Shown: positions 50,080 to 60,407, numbered from the stretch's first letter. The stretch: DNA of 64,000 nucleotides from Campylobacterales bacterium (GCA_014859645.1 JACUTV010000002.1:1-64000); one strand, 5' to 3'. Made by a program: numbers and translations. The notes: generated by a model from the letters alone, not told the origin.

Positions 50080-50357
50080 TGACTCCTTTGGCGCATTCCA
50101 TAGAAGCAATTTATGCCGCTCTTGAGACCCTTAATCTTCCCGTACTGAGCTCCTTGGAAGACCTCAAAAGACGTTATCGTGAAATGGTGCAAAAACACCA
50201 TCATGATATTGTAGACCACGACAACGCAATGCCTCAGATTAACCACGCATACGAAGTGCTTAAGAGGTATATGGAAGGGTATAAGTTTTCTTTTTCTGAG
50301 GAAGAGATAATGAAACAATTTCCAGAAGAAAACCATGCTGCACGATTTAAATTCTGA
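50079..50357 (+). CDS. Small J-domain-like protein (HHD in place of HPD)
   Basis: LEDLKRRYREMVQKHHHDIVDHDNAMPQINHAYEVLKRYME matches J-domain spacing. Confidence 0.6.
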   Translation: MTPLAHSIEAIYAALETLNLPVLSSLEDLKRRYREMVQKHHHDIVDHDNAMPQINHAYEVLKRYMEGYKFSFSEEEIMKQFPEENHAARFKF

Positions 50358-51060
50358 AGCATTGCGATTTGAAAATCGCGCAGATGCTATCACAAAAATG
50401 ATAGAGTTACTTCCTGTGCATCAAATGTGCCACGAAGGGTGGGTTGTAGTAGCGATTTCTGCAGAAGGGGTTCCTGTCGCAGAAGGGATTGCTAAAAAAT
50501 TGGGGCTTGGTTACGACCTTTTGTTTACAGAGGCCATCTACGCTCCTAACAATCCTGAATGCCAGATTGCCATGGTAAGTGAAACGGAAGAGATTGTGAT
50601 TCATACAGAATTGGTGGACTCTTTTGGTATTAACTTGGATTTTATTTACGGGGAAGCCCACCGAAAGTATGAAGAAAAAGTCTTAAAGTATGTGTATAAA
50701 TACAGAAAAGGAGATTTAATTGGATCGCTAAAGGGCAAAAATGTTCTTTTGGTAGATGAGGGGTGTGAGACGGGCTTAACTGTTCTTACATGTATCAAAA
50801 CTGCCATTAGCGCAGGCGCAAGGTCTGTGTCCTATGCAACACCAGTGATTGCTTCCAATGTGGTGGCAGGATTGGAGGCGGTGGTGGATGAAATTTTTAC
50901 CGTATTTCGTGTTGCTAATTTTGTCGATGTGGACTTTTACTATCGCACTAAGGAGCCCTTAGTGCAAGAGGCAGTAAAAGCTATTATCGAAGCTAGCTCA
51001 AATTATTTGCCATTTCAAAAAACAGGAGAGGTTAAAACATGCAGTATTCTATTGAAGTAA
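50335..51060 (+). CDS. Phosphoribosyltransferase-like protein
   Basis: Type I PRT PRPP-loop-like [23 protein letters not shown]. Confidence 0.8.
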   Translation: MLHDLNSEALRFENRADAITKMIELLPVHQMCHEGWVVVAISAEGVPVAEGIAKKLGLGYDLLFTEAIYAPNNPECQIAMVSETEEIVIHTELVDSFGINLDFIYGEAHRKYEEKVLKYVYKYRKGDLIGSLKGKNVLLVDEGCETGLTVLTCIKTAISAGARSVSYATPVIASNVVAGLEAVVDEIFTVFRVANFVDVDFYYRTKEPLVQEAVKAIIEASSNYLPFQKTGEVKTCSILLK

Positions 51061-53270
51061 ATAATCAAACAGAGATTTATGATGTGGGAAAAGTTGCCAG
51101 ACACGCTTCGGGCGCGGCACTACTAAAAATCAAAGACACCGTTATTCTTGCAACCGTTGCAAGAGATGACAAGCAAGTAGATGAAAACTTTTTGCCATTA
51201 ACGGTGCATTATATTGAGAAAACATACGCTGCGGGCAAGATTCCTGGTGGCTATATTAAGCGAGAAACAAAACCTGGCGATTTTGAGACCCTCACCTCTC
51301 GTATTATTGATCGAAGCTTACGCCCGTTATTTCCAAAAGGGTATGCTTACCCTACACAGATTGTTCTTTTTGTGCTCTCGTGTGACCCTGAAGTGGACTT
51401 GCAAGTGGCTGCACTTAATGCTGCCTCGGCCGCTTTGTATCTTTCTGATATTCCCGTAAATAAACCTGTGGCAGGTGTGCGTATTGGGTGCATTGGGGGA
51501 GAGTTTGTAGTCAATCCTTCCAACAGTGAATTGAAAAAAAGTATCCTAGACCTGTATGTTGCAGGTACAAAAGAAGAACTGTTGATGATCGAGATGCGCT
51601 CTTTGCCGACTATCGATGCAGAGCCTGTTCCGATGGCTGCCATCGACCCGATGATTGACCCAGCGCTTGGTAGAGGATTAATTGGACTTCAACAAAGCAA
51701 TGAATTTGATGAAGAACGCATGGTGGAAGCCATTGATTGTGCACAACAAGCCATCGCAAGAGCAGCACGCGCATACGAAGAAGCCTTTACGCCAATCAAA
51801 AAAGAAACAGCTGTACTCGAGTACAAAGAGAGTTTGGAAAATGATTCAATTTTTGTCTATATTGATGAATTTTACAAACAAGATGTGGCCGATGCTATTA
51901 ATCAAATGGCCAAAAGTGAGCGCGCAACAGAGCTTAAGAAAATCCTTGCCGCCATCCTCGCTGATGAAACAGCTATTCAGGAAGGGTGGAGTAAAGAGTT
52001 GGTGATGAGCGTGCTAGAAGCATACAAGAAAAAAGTGGTGCGCGAGCAGATTATCCAAAAAGGCGTGCGCGCAGACGGAAGAGGGTTGCGCGAGGTACGT
52101 GAAATCACCATCGAAACCAATATCCTGCCTAAAGCCCACGGCTCTTGCCTTTTTACGCGAGGACAGACTCAAGCACTAGCGGTAGTGACTTTAGGAAGCG
52201 ATCAAGATGGGCAAATGTTTGATATTTTGACAGAAAAATCTGTGCAAACAGACACCTTCATGGTGAATTACAACTTCCCAGGCTTTTCCGTAGGAGAAGC
52301 AAGCCCGCTAAGACCTCCAGGACGTCGTGAGTTGGGCCATGGAAACCTTGCCAAGCGCGCACTTACGCCTACGGTTGATGTTAATGCGCTTCATACCATG
52401 CGTTTAGTTTCGGAAATCCTTGAGTCAAATGGGTCTTCTTCAATGGCAACCGTATGTGGCGGCTCACTCGCGTTACGGGCGGCGGGCGTTGATACAACCG
52501 CACTGGTTGCTGGCGTTGCGATGGGGATGGTGTTTGAAGGTGAAAAGTATGCTATCTTGACAGATATTATGGGCCTTGAAGACCACGATGGGGATATGGA
52601 CTTTAAAGTCGCAGGCACAAAAGAAGGCATTACAGCACTTCAGATGGACATTAAACTAGGTGGTATTGAGCTTTCTGTGCTTAAAGAAGCTTTGCACCAA
52701 GCCAAAGAAGCAAGAGCGCACATCTTGGGCATCATGGAAGAAGCGGATAAAAAGATTCAACTCAACGAAGATGTATTGCCAAAGCTCGAACTTTTCAGCG
52801 TAGACCCCAGTAGGATTGTAGATATCATCGGACAAGCAGGAAAAACCATTCGAGAGATTATCGAACGCTTTGAGGTTTCTATTGACCTTAACCGTGAAAA
52901 AGGCGAGGTAAAAATAGCAGGCGGCAAGAAAAAACAAGTCGAAGCGGCAAAAGATTATATTATTGAAATCACGCAAAAAGACAACAGCCGTGGTGGACCA
53001 CGGGGTGGACGCGGCGGAAGTCGCGAAAAAAGCCATGAAGCCCCTGTGTTTGAAGTGGGTCAAGTGTTTGAGGGCGAAGTAAAGCGCATTGTTGATTTTG
53101 GTGCCTTTGTGGGATTGCCTGGAGATATTGATGGCTTGTTACATGTATCGAAAATTGCTAAAGAGCGCGTGAATAACATCAATGATTATTTGCGCGAAGG
53201 ACAGCAAGTGAAGGTGCGAATTTTGGAACAAAAAGGGCATAAAATTAGCCTAGAGATGGTGCGCGACTAG
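51039..53270 (+). CDS. pnp: Polyribonucleotide nucleotidyltransferase
   Basis: Two RNase PH domains, KH domain ([18 protein letters not shown]), C-terminal S1 domain. Confidence 0.98.
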   Translation: MQYSIEVNNQTEIYDVGKVARHASGAALLKIKDTVILATVARDDKQVDENFLPLTVHYIEKTYAAGKIPGGYIKRETKPGDFETLTSRIIDRSLRPLFPKGYAYPTQIVLFVLSCDPEVDLQVAALNAASAALYLSDIPVNKPVAGVRIGCIGGEFVVNPSNSELKKSILDLYVAGTKEELLMIEMRSLPTIDAEPVPMAAIDPMIDPALGRGLIGLQQSNEFDEERMVEAIDCAQQAIARAARAYEEAFTPIKKETAVLEYKESLENDSIFVYIDEFYKQDVADAINQMAKSERATELKKILAAILADETAIQEGWSKELVMSVLEAYKKKVVREQIIQKGVRADGRGLREVREITIETNILPKAHGSCLFTRGQTQALAVVTLGSDQDGQMFDILTEKSVQTDTFMVNYNFPGFSVGEASPLRPPGRRELGHGNLAKRALTPTVDVNALHTMRLVSEILESNGSSSMATVCGGSLALRAAGVDTTALVAGVAMGMVFEGEKYAILTDIMGLEDHDGDMDFKVAGTKEGITALQMDIKLGGIELSVLKEALHQAKEARAHILGIMEEADKKIQLNEDVLPKLELFSVDPSRIVDIIGQAGKTIREIIERFEVSIDLNREKGEVKIAGGKKKQVEAAKDYIIEITQKDNSRGGPRGGRGGSREKSHEAPVFEVGQVFEGEVKRIVDFGAFVGLPGDIDGLLHVSKIAKERVNNINDYLREGQQVKVRILEQKGHKISLEMVRD

Positions 53271-53378
53271 CAGTTAAACTGATTTTAATCATGCCATGAG
53301 TATAATTTCCGCCTGCAAAGTGGTAAGTAGGGGAATGAAATCCGAACAGACTTTGTTAAAAATTTACAGGAGTACTGG

Positions 53379-53678
53379 ATGAAGAAAGTTCTTTTCTTGA
53401 TGATTGCACTTGCATCGGTTGCATTTGCAAACGACGGCGAAACACTTAAAGTGTATTCGGTCTTGGGTGCTGCTATTGTTCTTGGTATCGCTGCTTTTGG
53501 TGGTGCGATTGCAATGGGCAACACAGCTTCCGCTACGATTAACGGAACAGCGCGTAACCCAGCTGTTGGTGGCAAGCTTTTAACAACAATGTTTATTGCA
53601 TTGGCGATGATTGAAGCTCAGGTTATTTATGCGCTTGTTATCGCATTGATTCTTCTTTACGCAAACCCTTTAATGTAA
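53379..53678 (+). CDS. atpE: F0F1 ATP synthase subunit c
   Basis: Two-TM proteolipid with GTARNPAVGGKLLTTMFIALAMIEAQVIYALVIALILLYANP. Confidence 0.95.
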   Translation: MKKVLFLMIALASVAFANDGETLKVYSVLGAAIVLGIAAFGGAIAMGNTASATINGTARNPAVGGKLLTTMFIALAMIEAQVIYALVIALILLYANPLM

Positions 53679-53683
53679 TACTC

Positions 53684-53710
53684 TTAACCCAAGGCCAAAC
53701 CTTGGGTTAA
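53684..53710 (+). terminator. Perfect hairpin between atpE and tRNA-Leu
   Basis: TTAACCCAAGG-CCAAA-CCTTGGGTTAA: 11-bp perfect stem, 5-nt loop; no T run after it. Confidence 0.55.
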
Positions 53711-53714
53711 TTAT

Positions 53715-53799
53715 GCGACCGTGGTGGAATTGGTAGACACGCTATCTTGAGGGGGTAGTGCCAACAGGTGTATGAGTTCGAGTCTCATCGGTCGCACCA
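53715..53799 (+). tRNA. tRNA-Leu (anticodon GAG), CCA encoded
   Basis: GCGACCG...CGGTCGC acceptor stem, long variable arm, GTTCGAGTC T-loop, anticodon loop TTGAGGG, ACCA 3' end. Confidence 0.95.
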
Positions 53800-53995
53800 T
53801 CTTTTTCTCTCTCCCCTTCTTTTTCTAAACTCCTGCTTTTGCCTCCTTTTTATACAGTAAAATTACCTGTTTTTTACATAAAAGTTATGCTACTTATCTT
53901 CTTCCTGCCTCTTTTTTAATCGCCAAATTACCTTTTTGCAATGCTTCTACAAGATAAGGTGTGCTAACATGTGAGCCAAAATTTACTTTTAAGGA

Positions 53996-55339
53996 ATGCC
54001 TATGCATGGTGAACGCTTCAGCAAAGTAGGATTTGTTTTAGCGGCCGCAGGAAGTGCGGTTGGACTTGGGAATATTTGGAAATTCCCTTATATGACAGGG
54101 GAAAATGGCGGTGGTGCGTTTGTGTTTATTTACCTCCTCACTATTATTTTTATTGGTCTTTCGGTCTTTTTGGCTGAGTCAGTGATGGGACGATTGAGCC
54201 GAGGCGATGCTGTTTCTGCTTTTGAAACGCTTCCAGAGAAAAATGGCCAATACTGGAAATATGGTGGTTTTATGGTCTTTACGGGAGTAGTTATTCTTGC
54301 GTTTTATACCATTGTTATTGGATGGATCTTTAAATACATCTATGTTGCTGCCACAACCCTTCCTTCTACGGTTGAGGAAGCGGGTGCTGCATTTGGAGGA
54401 ATGGTTACAACAGATACGCTTGGGCAAATGCTCTTTTTTACCCTCGCCTTTTTCATTACATTTTACACAGTTTCCCAGGGGATTAAACGTGGGATTGAGC
54501 GCATTAACCTCGTGCTGATGCCGTTACTGGTTGGTATTTTGGTGATTTTGTTTTTTTACGCGATGACGCTTGAAGGATTTAATGATTCGTTGGTATTTTT
54601 ATTTGTCCCAGATTTTAGCAAAGTCACTTCTACTTCCATTCTTTCTGCAGTCGGCCACGCATTTTTTACCCTTTCTTTGGGTATGGGAACCATTATGACC
54701 TATTCTGCTTCATTGCCTAAAAATGCCAATTTATTTAAAGCTTCTTTGTCTGTAGCAGCGTTGGATACAATTATTGCATTGATTGCGGGGATAGTCATTT
54801 TCTCTCTTATCTTTAGTTTTGGTGCAGAGCCTGCACAAGGTGCGGGATTGGTATTTATCTCCTTGCCTCCTTTATTTCATGATTTGGGTATTGTGGGTAA
54901 TGTCATTGGCTTTGCCTTCTTTGTCGCCTTGGCCTTTGCGGGCATTACTTCGGCTATTTCCATCGTTGAACCTACGGCAATGTATATGATTAACCGCTTT
55001 AAAATGAGTCGCGTTCAAGCCCTTACGGTGCTTGGAGTTGTGACCTATTCCCTTGGAACGTTAGCGCTTATTTCTAATATTGAAACCCTTAAGGGGTATG
55101 CAACGTTCTTTGGAAAAGGCGTATTTGATATTCTAGATTTCTCCAGTTCTTCCATTTTGCTTCCGTTGGGCGGATTGCTCATTGCAGTATTTGTGGGCTA
55201 TGCGCTTCAAAAAGAACGCCTAGTGGCACTTTTGGGTGCCCATATGCCTAAGGGCGCTTTTGAAGTGTGGTATTTTTCGATTCGTTATGTTGCGCCCCTT
55301 GGGATCGCAGCAGTTATGATTAATCAACTCTTCTTCTAA
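53996..55339 (+). CDS. Sodium-dependent (SNF/NSS-family) transporter
   Basis: AAAGSAVGLGNIWKFPYMTGENGGGAFVFIYLL signature. Confidence 0.94.
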   Translation: MPMHGERFSKVGFVLAAAGSAVGLGNIWKFPYMTGENGGGAFVFIYLLTIIFIGLSVFLAESVMGRLSRGDAVSAFETLPEKNGQYWKYGGFMVFTGVVILAFYTIVIGWIFKYIYVAATTLPSTVEEAGAAFGGMVTTDTLGQMLFFTLAFFITFYTVSQGIKRGIERINLVLMPLLVGILVILFFYAMTLEGFNDSLVFLFVPDFSKVTSTSILSAVGHAFFTLSLGMGTIMTYSASLPKNANLFKASLSVAALDTIIALIAGIVIFSLIFSFGAEPAQGAGLVFISLPPLFHDLGIVGNVIGFAFFVALAFAGITSAISIVEPTAMYMINRFKMSRVQALTVLGVVTYSLGTLALISNIETLKGYATFFGKGVFDILDFSSSSILLPLGGLLIAVFVGYALQKERLVALLGAHMPKGAFEVWYFSIRYVAPLGIAAVMINQLFF

Positions 55340-55350
55340 AAGGTAACACA

Positions 55351-55611
55351 ATGCGAGATTTGGAACTAAAAAATGTCATCACCCTTGGGGAAAAAAGTTA
55401 TTTGGTTTCAACCATTGCCACTCCTGTAAGGCACACGTGGTTTGACGGAGATGGCAAGCGCATTGTGTATGAAACAATGGTGTTTGAAATTGCAGAAGAC
55501 GAAGTGCTACACGATCATCCACTTTTTAATGAGCGGTATCACACGGCAGAGGAGGCGATTGCAGAGCATGGTGCTATTATTCAATCCCCCGAAGCTTTTT
55601 TTGTGCGCTAA
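55351..55611 (+). CDS. Hypothetical protein
   Basis: 86-aa ORF MRDLELKNVITLGEKSYLVSTIATPVRHTWFDGDGKRIVYETMVFEIAEDEVL..., good spacing in + strand gene run. Confidence 0.65.
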   Translation: MRDLELKNVITLGEKSYLVSTIATPVRHTWFDGDGKRIVYETMVFEIAEDEVLHDHPLFNERYHTAEEAIAEHGAIIQSPEAFFVR

Positions 55612-55620
55612 GAGAGTTTT

Positions 55621-57843
55621 TTGATGGGGTATTTATGGAGATGGGTGTTTGCCTCTCTCCTTACATGTAGCGCTTCCTTAAGCGCTTCAACTTCTCATGA
55701 AGTGCTTTTGTTGCATTCGTATCACAAGGGCTATAAGTGGTCTGATGATATCTCTTTAGCTATTCATGAAAGTTTTTCCCAAAGGGAAAACATTGAAGTT
55801 ATGTCCTTATATATGGATACTAAACGTATTGATACGCCCGCATACCTCGAGGCCTTAGTTCGCCTTTACAAAGAGCAATTTTCCCAACGTACTTTTGATT
55901 TGGTTATGGCGGTGGACAATGCCGCATTGGATTTTGCGTTGATCCACCAACAGGATATTTTTCATGATGTTCCTATTGTTTTTTTGGGAATTAATGATTT
56001 TCATCCGACATTGTTGCGCGAGGCGAGCAAAAAAGTAACGGGAGTGGTTGAGGAAGTGGATATTGAATCCACGATCGAATTAATGCTAGCCATGAATTCA
56101 GACTTAAAGCACATTTTTGTGTTAAATGACCAAAGTGAAACAGGACTTGCGGTAAGAAATGAATTAGAAAAAGTCATCCCTCGGTATCGGCACAAGTTGG
56201 AGTTTGAGTATGTGGATAATTTGGATATCGCAGCCATCAAGCACCGCGTCCAAGGGCTTAATGTTGAAGATACCGCCATATTGTTTCTCCTGCTTTTTAA
56301 AGACAGTACCGGCAAGTATTTTACCTACAAAGAAAGCCTTAGCGAAGTCCATGCGGTGAGTCCTGTGCCTATTTTTGGGGTGTGGGACTTCTACCTTGGG
56401 CACGGCGTGGTAGGTGGAAAAATGACCAGCGCTAAAGCGCAAGGAGAGGCAGCATCAAAAATGGCGCTTGAAATTCTTGATGGTAAATCCCCTGCGCAAA
56501 TTCCTATCCTTGATACTAGCCCTAATGTGTATCTTTTTGACCATGACCAATTGGCTCGGTTTCATTTAAAAATTCCTTTGCATATCGGATATCATGAGGT
56601 GCACAATAAACCTTTTTCATTTTATGATACTTACAAGTCATTGGTGTGGAGCTTGGTGCTATTGTTTTTATCAGGCATTGCGGTGACGTTTGTGCTAGCT
56701 ACCAATGTGGTCATGCGGCGCAAGAGCGAAAAAGCGCTCAAAAGCCAGTTGATGTTTATTACCACCTTGCTAGATACGGTGAAGAATCCTATTTTTTACA
56801 AAGATGCCCTAGGGAGGTACATGGGGTGTAATCAGGCGTTTTCTGTGTTGCTTGGGCTTCCAAAATGGGAAATTAGAGGAAAGACGATTTATGACCTTTT
56901 CCCTCCTGCGTGGGCAAAAGAACATGCGCTCAAAGATGAAATGTTGCTCAAATACCCCAATGCAAGTAGCGTGGATGAGGCTACTTTGCATTTACCAAAA
57001 CGCTCCATGCAGCACTTTGTTCTCCATAAAGCCACTTTCTCCAATGCAGACACGTCTGTTGGTGGAATTGTGTGCATCATGGATAACATCACCGAACGTA
57101 TTCAGCAAAAACAATTTTTGATTCAACAGTCAAAACTCGCCGAAATGGGGGAGATGATAGCGGCGATTGCCCACCAGTGGAATGAGCCCTTGGTGGAGCT
57201 TTCTGCAATCGTACAAGACATGGAAATGTCCTATTATAATGAAGAACTCAATGATGATGTGGTAAAAGCGTATGTAAAAGATTCTATGCTTCAAATCCAA
57301 TATATGTCAAAAACCTTGAAAGATTTCAGGAATTTTCTCAAGCCTTCAACCCAGAAAACAAGTTTCAGTGTCAGGATAGCTATTAGCGAGATCACCGAAC
57401 TTATTGGGCGTCATGTGTTTTACTCCAACATCAACCTTTTCGTAAATTTTAAGCCAGAATCGGGTGACATCATGGTGTACGGTTATGAAAACGAATTTAA
57501 GCAAGTATTGTTAAACATCATCAACAATGCCAAAAAGAAAATCATCAATACCTACAAAGGTACCGACAATGTGGGCATTATCACCATTAACGTTTACCGT
57601 AATGAAGACACGACAGTAATTCAAATCATCGATGACGCAGGAGAAATCCACCCTTCTATCATCAACCATGTGTTTGACCCTTATTTCACGACCACGCCAG
57701 GGGGAACGGGTCTGGGGCTGTATATGGCCAAAGTCATCATTGAAGACAAAATGCAGGGGCGCATTAGTGTGGCCAATGGAGAGAATAGCGCTATTTTTAT
57801 CGTCGAAGTTCCTAACTGTGAGCGAATTGAGACTTCTAAATAG
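55621..57843 (+). CDS. Sensor histidine kinase with N-terminal ABC-transporter substrate-binding-like domain and PAS
   Basis: Signal peptide, PF04392-like periplasmic region (VLLLHSYHKGYKWSDDI...), TM, PAS, AIAHQWNEPLVEL H-box, GGTGLGLYMAKVI G2 box. Confidence 0.88.
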   Translation: MMGYLWRWVFASLLTCSASLSASTSHEVLLLHSYHKGYKWSDDISLAIHESFSQRENIEVMSLYMDTKRIDTPAYLEALVRLYKEQFSQRTFDLVMAVDNAALDFALIHQQDIFHDVPIVFLGINDFHPTLLREASKKVTGVVEEVDIESTIELMLAMNSDLKHIFVLNDQSETGLAVRNELEKVIPRYRHKLEFEYVDNLDIAAIKHRVQGLNVEDTAILFLLLFKDSTGKYFTYKESLSEVHAVSPVPIFGVWDFYLGHGVVGGKMTSAKAQGEAASKMALEILDGKSPAQIPILDTSPNVYLFDHDQLARFHLKIPLHIGYHEVHNKPFSFYDTYKSLVWSLVLLFLSGIAVTFVLATNVVMRRKSEKALKSQLMFITTLLDTVKNPIFYKDALGRYMGCNQAFSVLLGLPKWEIRGKTIYDLFPPAWAKEHALKDEMLLKYPNASSVDEATLHLPKRSMQHFVLHKATFSNADTSVGGIVCIMDNITERIQQKQFLIQQSKLAEMGEMIAAIAHQWNEPLVELSAIVQDMEMSYYNEELNDDVVKAYVKDSMLQIQYMSKTLKDFRNFLKPSTQKTSFSVRIAISEITELIGRHVFYSNINLFVNFKPESGDIMVYGYENEFKQVLLNIINNAKKKIINTYKGTDNVGIITINVYRNEDTTVIQIIDDAGEIHPSIINHVFDPYFTTTPGGTGLGLYMAKVIIEDKMQGRISVANGENSAIFIVEVPNCERIETSK

Positions 57844-57917
57844 ACAATGTCTTTCTTGCAAAGGGCAAGATAAAAAGTCTGTTAATTTTTAAAGCTTTCT
57901 TGGATTATAATGCTTCC

Positions 57918-58568
57918 ATGAAAATACTACTCCTAGAAGACAACACCAGACTTAATGCAACCATCACGAAACGCCTTGGAGCCAAGGGGTTTGATGTGGA
58001 CAGCTTTGAGGATGGGGCGGCAGCTTATGAGGCTGTGGACAATGGCTATGGATGTTATGTGTTAGACATTAACGTCCCTTCGCTTGATGGGATTGAATTG
58101 TTAAAGCGCATCCGAGAGTACTATCCCTATACGCCCGTCATTATCATCAGTTCGAGTGTGGAGCTTGAAACTATCCGTGATTCGTACCATTTTGGTTGCA
58201 GCGACTACATCAAAAAACCTTTTTTTGTGGATGAGCTGGAAATTAAGATTGAAAAATTATGCAACGTTACCAATGATATTGTTACCTTTGGTAACTGTTA
58301 TAGTTTTGATGCCCTTTCGAGTATTTTGGAGCATGAAGGGGAGCGTGAGCGACTTTCTAAAAAAGAGCGCCTTTTGTTGGGACTCTTTTTGAGCGACCAA
58401 GGCAAGGTGGTTTCTTATGAAAAGATCCAATCCATCGTCTGGGAAGGCAATTTTGCCAGCCTTGATTCTATCCGTTCTCTCATCCGAAGACTTCGGAAAA
58501 AAATCCCTGAAAACTACATTGAAACGGTCGTAGACATCGGCTATTTGTTTAACCCACCAAAAGCCTAA
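57918..58568 (+). CDS. OmpR-type response regulator
   Basis: MKILLLEDNTRLNATITKRL, VLDINVPSLDGIELL, KKPFFVDELEIKI, C-terminal winged helix. Confidence 0.9.
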   Translation: MKILLLEDNTRLNATITKRLGAKGFDVDSFEDGAAAYEAVDNGYGCYVLDINVPSLDGIELLKRIREYYPYTPVIIISSSVELETIRDSYHFGCSDYIKKPFFVDELEIKIEKLCNVTNDIVTFGNCYSFDALSSILEHEGERERLSKKERLLLGLFLSDQGKVVSYEKIQSIVWEGNFASLDSIRSLIRRLRKKIPENYIETVVDIGYLFNPPKA

Positions 58569-58698
58569 CCCTCTCCTTAGTGTTTCATAACGAAACAATA
58601 AGGAGAATCTTACTCCTGAATTAGAACAATTTTGTCACTTATTAGCAATTTCTCTTTACAATGCGTACTGAATACTACTTACATGTAAAGGAGAAAAA

Positions 58699-59763
58699 AT
58701 GCATTATTGGAAACGCATTGTTGCTGTGTTGGTCCTTGCTGTTGCGGTTGTAACGGGGGCAAATGCTGCGGAGAAAAAGGTTGTGTGGAAATTGGCGATG
58801 ACCTGGGGTGGAACCTTGCATCCTTTTACCACTTCAGTGGAAAACATGGCCAAAATGGTTGAAACAATGAGCGGAGGCAACTTTGTTATCCGCATTGATT
58901 CCGCCAACCGACACAAATCCCCCTTTGGTGTGCTAGATATGGTAAAAGCAGGGCAGTACGAGATGGCCCATTCGGCTTCTTACTATTGGAAAGGCAAAGA
59001 TGTTAATCTGCTTCCTTTTACTAGCATGCCTTTTGGGATGACGGCTCCTGAGCAGTATGCATGGTTTTACTATGGTGGCGGCTTGGAGTTGATGCAAAAA
59101 GCGTACGCACCCCATAATATGTACTCTTTCCCCGGCGGCAACACGGGAGCTCAAATGGGAGGATGGTACCGCAAGGAAATCAAAACACTTGATGACCTTA
59201 AAGGGCTTAAAATGCGTATCCCCGGTTTTGCGGGCGAAGTGCTGGCGGAGCTAGGAACTGTAGTGACAAACATCGCCCCAGGTGAGCTTTACACGGCACT
59301 TGAGCGAGGCACAATTGACGCGCTTGAATGGGTTGGACCAGGCATGGACATCAAGCTTGGATTCCACAAAGTAGCGCCCTACTATTACACAGGATGGCAT
59401 GAGCCAGCAACCGAGCTTCAGTATCTAGTCAACCAAAAAGCCTTTGAAGCGCTTCCGGAAAACTATAAAGAAATGTTGCGTGTTGCTATGCGCGTTGCGG
59501 CGTATGATATGTATGCTTTAAACTACCATGAAAGTGCTCAGGCGTGGTCTGAAATTGCTACACAATTCCCGCACATTAAGATTGAGACGTTTTCTCCAGA
59601 CATCATGAACGCCATGAAAGCGGCCAACCAAAAGCTGCTCAAAGAAATGTCCGATGCTAATCCTCTCTTTAAAGAAGTCATGGATTCTCAAGCACAATAC
59701 TTGAAAAAAGTTCGTGTTTGGACTAAAATGTCGGATTTTGATTATCTAAAAGACAATCTTTAA
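58699..59763 (+). CDS. dctP: TRAP transporter substrate-binding protein (DctP family)
   Basis: Signal peptide, KLAMTWGGTLHPFTTSVENMAKMVE, LKGLKMRIPGFAGEVLAELG, ERGTIDALEWVGPG. Confidence 0.93.
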   Translation: MHYWKRIVAVLVLAVAVVTGANAAEKKVVWKLAMTWGGTLHPFTTSVENMAKMVETMSGGNFVIRIDSANRHKSPFGVLDMVKAGQYEMAHSASYYWKGKDVNLLPFTSMPFGMTAPEQYAWFYYGGGLELMQKAYAPHNMYSFPGGNTGAQMGGWYRKEIKTLDDLKGLKMRIPGFAGEVLAELGTVVTNIAPGELYTALERGTIDALEWVGPGMDIKLGFHKVAPYYYTGWHEPATELQYLVNQKAFEALPENYKEMLRVAMRVAAYDMYALNYHESAQAWSEIATQFPHIKIETFSPDIMNAMKAANQKLLKEMSDANPLFKEVMDSQAQYLKKVRVWTKMSDFDYLKDNL

Positions 59764-59771
59764 CGACGCAC

Positions 59772-59817
59772 TACCAAAAGGTCGCGCCCCTTAAGGGCAT
59801 GGCCTTTTGGTTTTTTT
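59772..59817 (+). terminator. Rho-independent terminator after dctP-like gene
   Basis: ACCAAAAGGTCGCGCCCCTTAAGGGCATGGCCTTTTGGTTTTTTT: long near-perfect stem plus T run. Confidence 0.85.
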
Positions 59818-59883
59818 ATGAAGCCTTACATGTAAAGCCTTTATGAAAAAACCAAAGAAATTGCGAATGAGCAGGGAGATGGT

Positions 59884-60405
59884 ATGTTGGAGAGAATGGA
59901 GCGTTTTTTTGACACGCTCGCGGATTGGATTGGGCATGTGTGCGGCATTTTGATGCTTGCTATGATGCTCAATGTTTTTTACAATGTGGTGATGCGGTAT
60001 TTTTTCAAATCAGGCTCTATTGGGGCACAAGAATTGGAGTGGCATTTTTTTTCACTCATCATTTTGTTTGGGATTTCCTATGCCCTCAAAGAGGACGCGC
60101 ACGTGCGCGTGGATGTGGTGTATGATCGGCTAAAACCAAAAAACAAAGCATTGGTCAATCTCTTTGGCGCGGTGGTTTTTATTGTGCCAATTTCCGTACT
60201 GATTGCCACGGGTTCAACAGAGTTTGTCTTAGAAGCTTTTAGGAGTAATGAGGGCAGTGGCGATCCTGGTGGACTTGCGTACCGTTGGGTTATCAAAGCC
60301 ATGATTCCTCTATCTTTTTACTTGTTGTTGTTTATTAACCTCGGGTTCATCATCAAAAATATAAACGCCTACCGCGCCCATTCGCGTCCAGCAGGGGAGG
60401 CGTAA
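59884..60405 (+). CDS. dctQ: TRAP transporter small permease (DctQ family)
   Basis: Four-TM protein with FFKSGSIGAQELEWHFFSLIILFGISYALKEDAHVRVDVVYD. Confidence 0.92.
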   Translation: MLERMERFFDTLADWIGHVCGILMLAMMLNVFYNVVMRYFFKSGSIGAQELEWHFFSLIILFGISYALKEDAHVRVDVVYDRLKPKNKALVNLFGAVVFIVPISVLIATGSTEFVLEAFRSNEGSGDPGGLAYRWVIKAMIPLSFYLLLFINLGFIIKNINAYRAHSRPAGEA

Positions 60406-60407
60406 TC

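Noticed and set aside
1493-53972. Other ACATGT hexamers (about 1493, 23284, 37748, 42231, 53967)
   Set aside because: They lack the flanking T/A of TACATGTA and were not counted as copies of the iterated palindrome.
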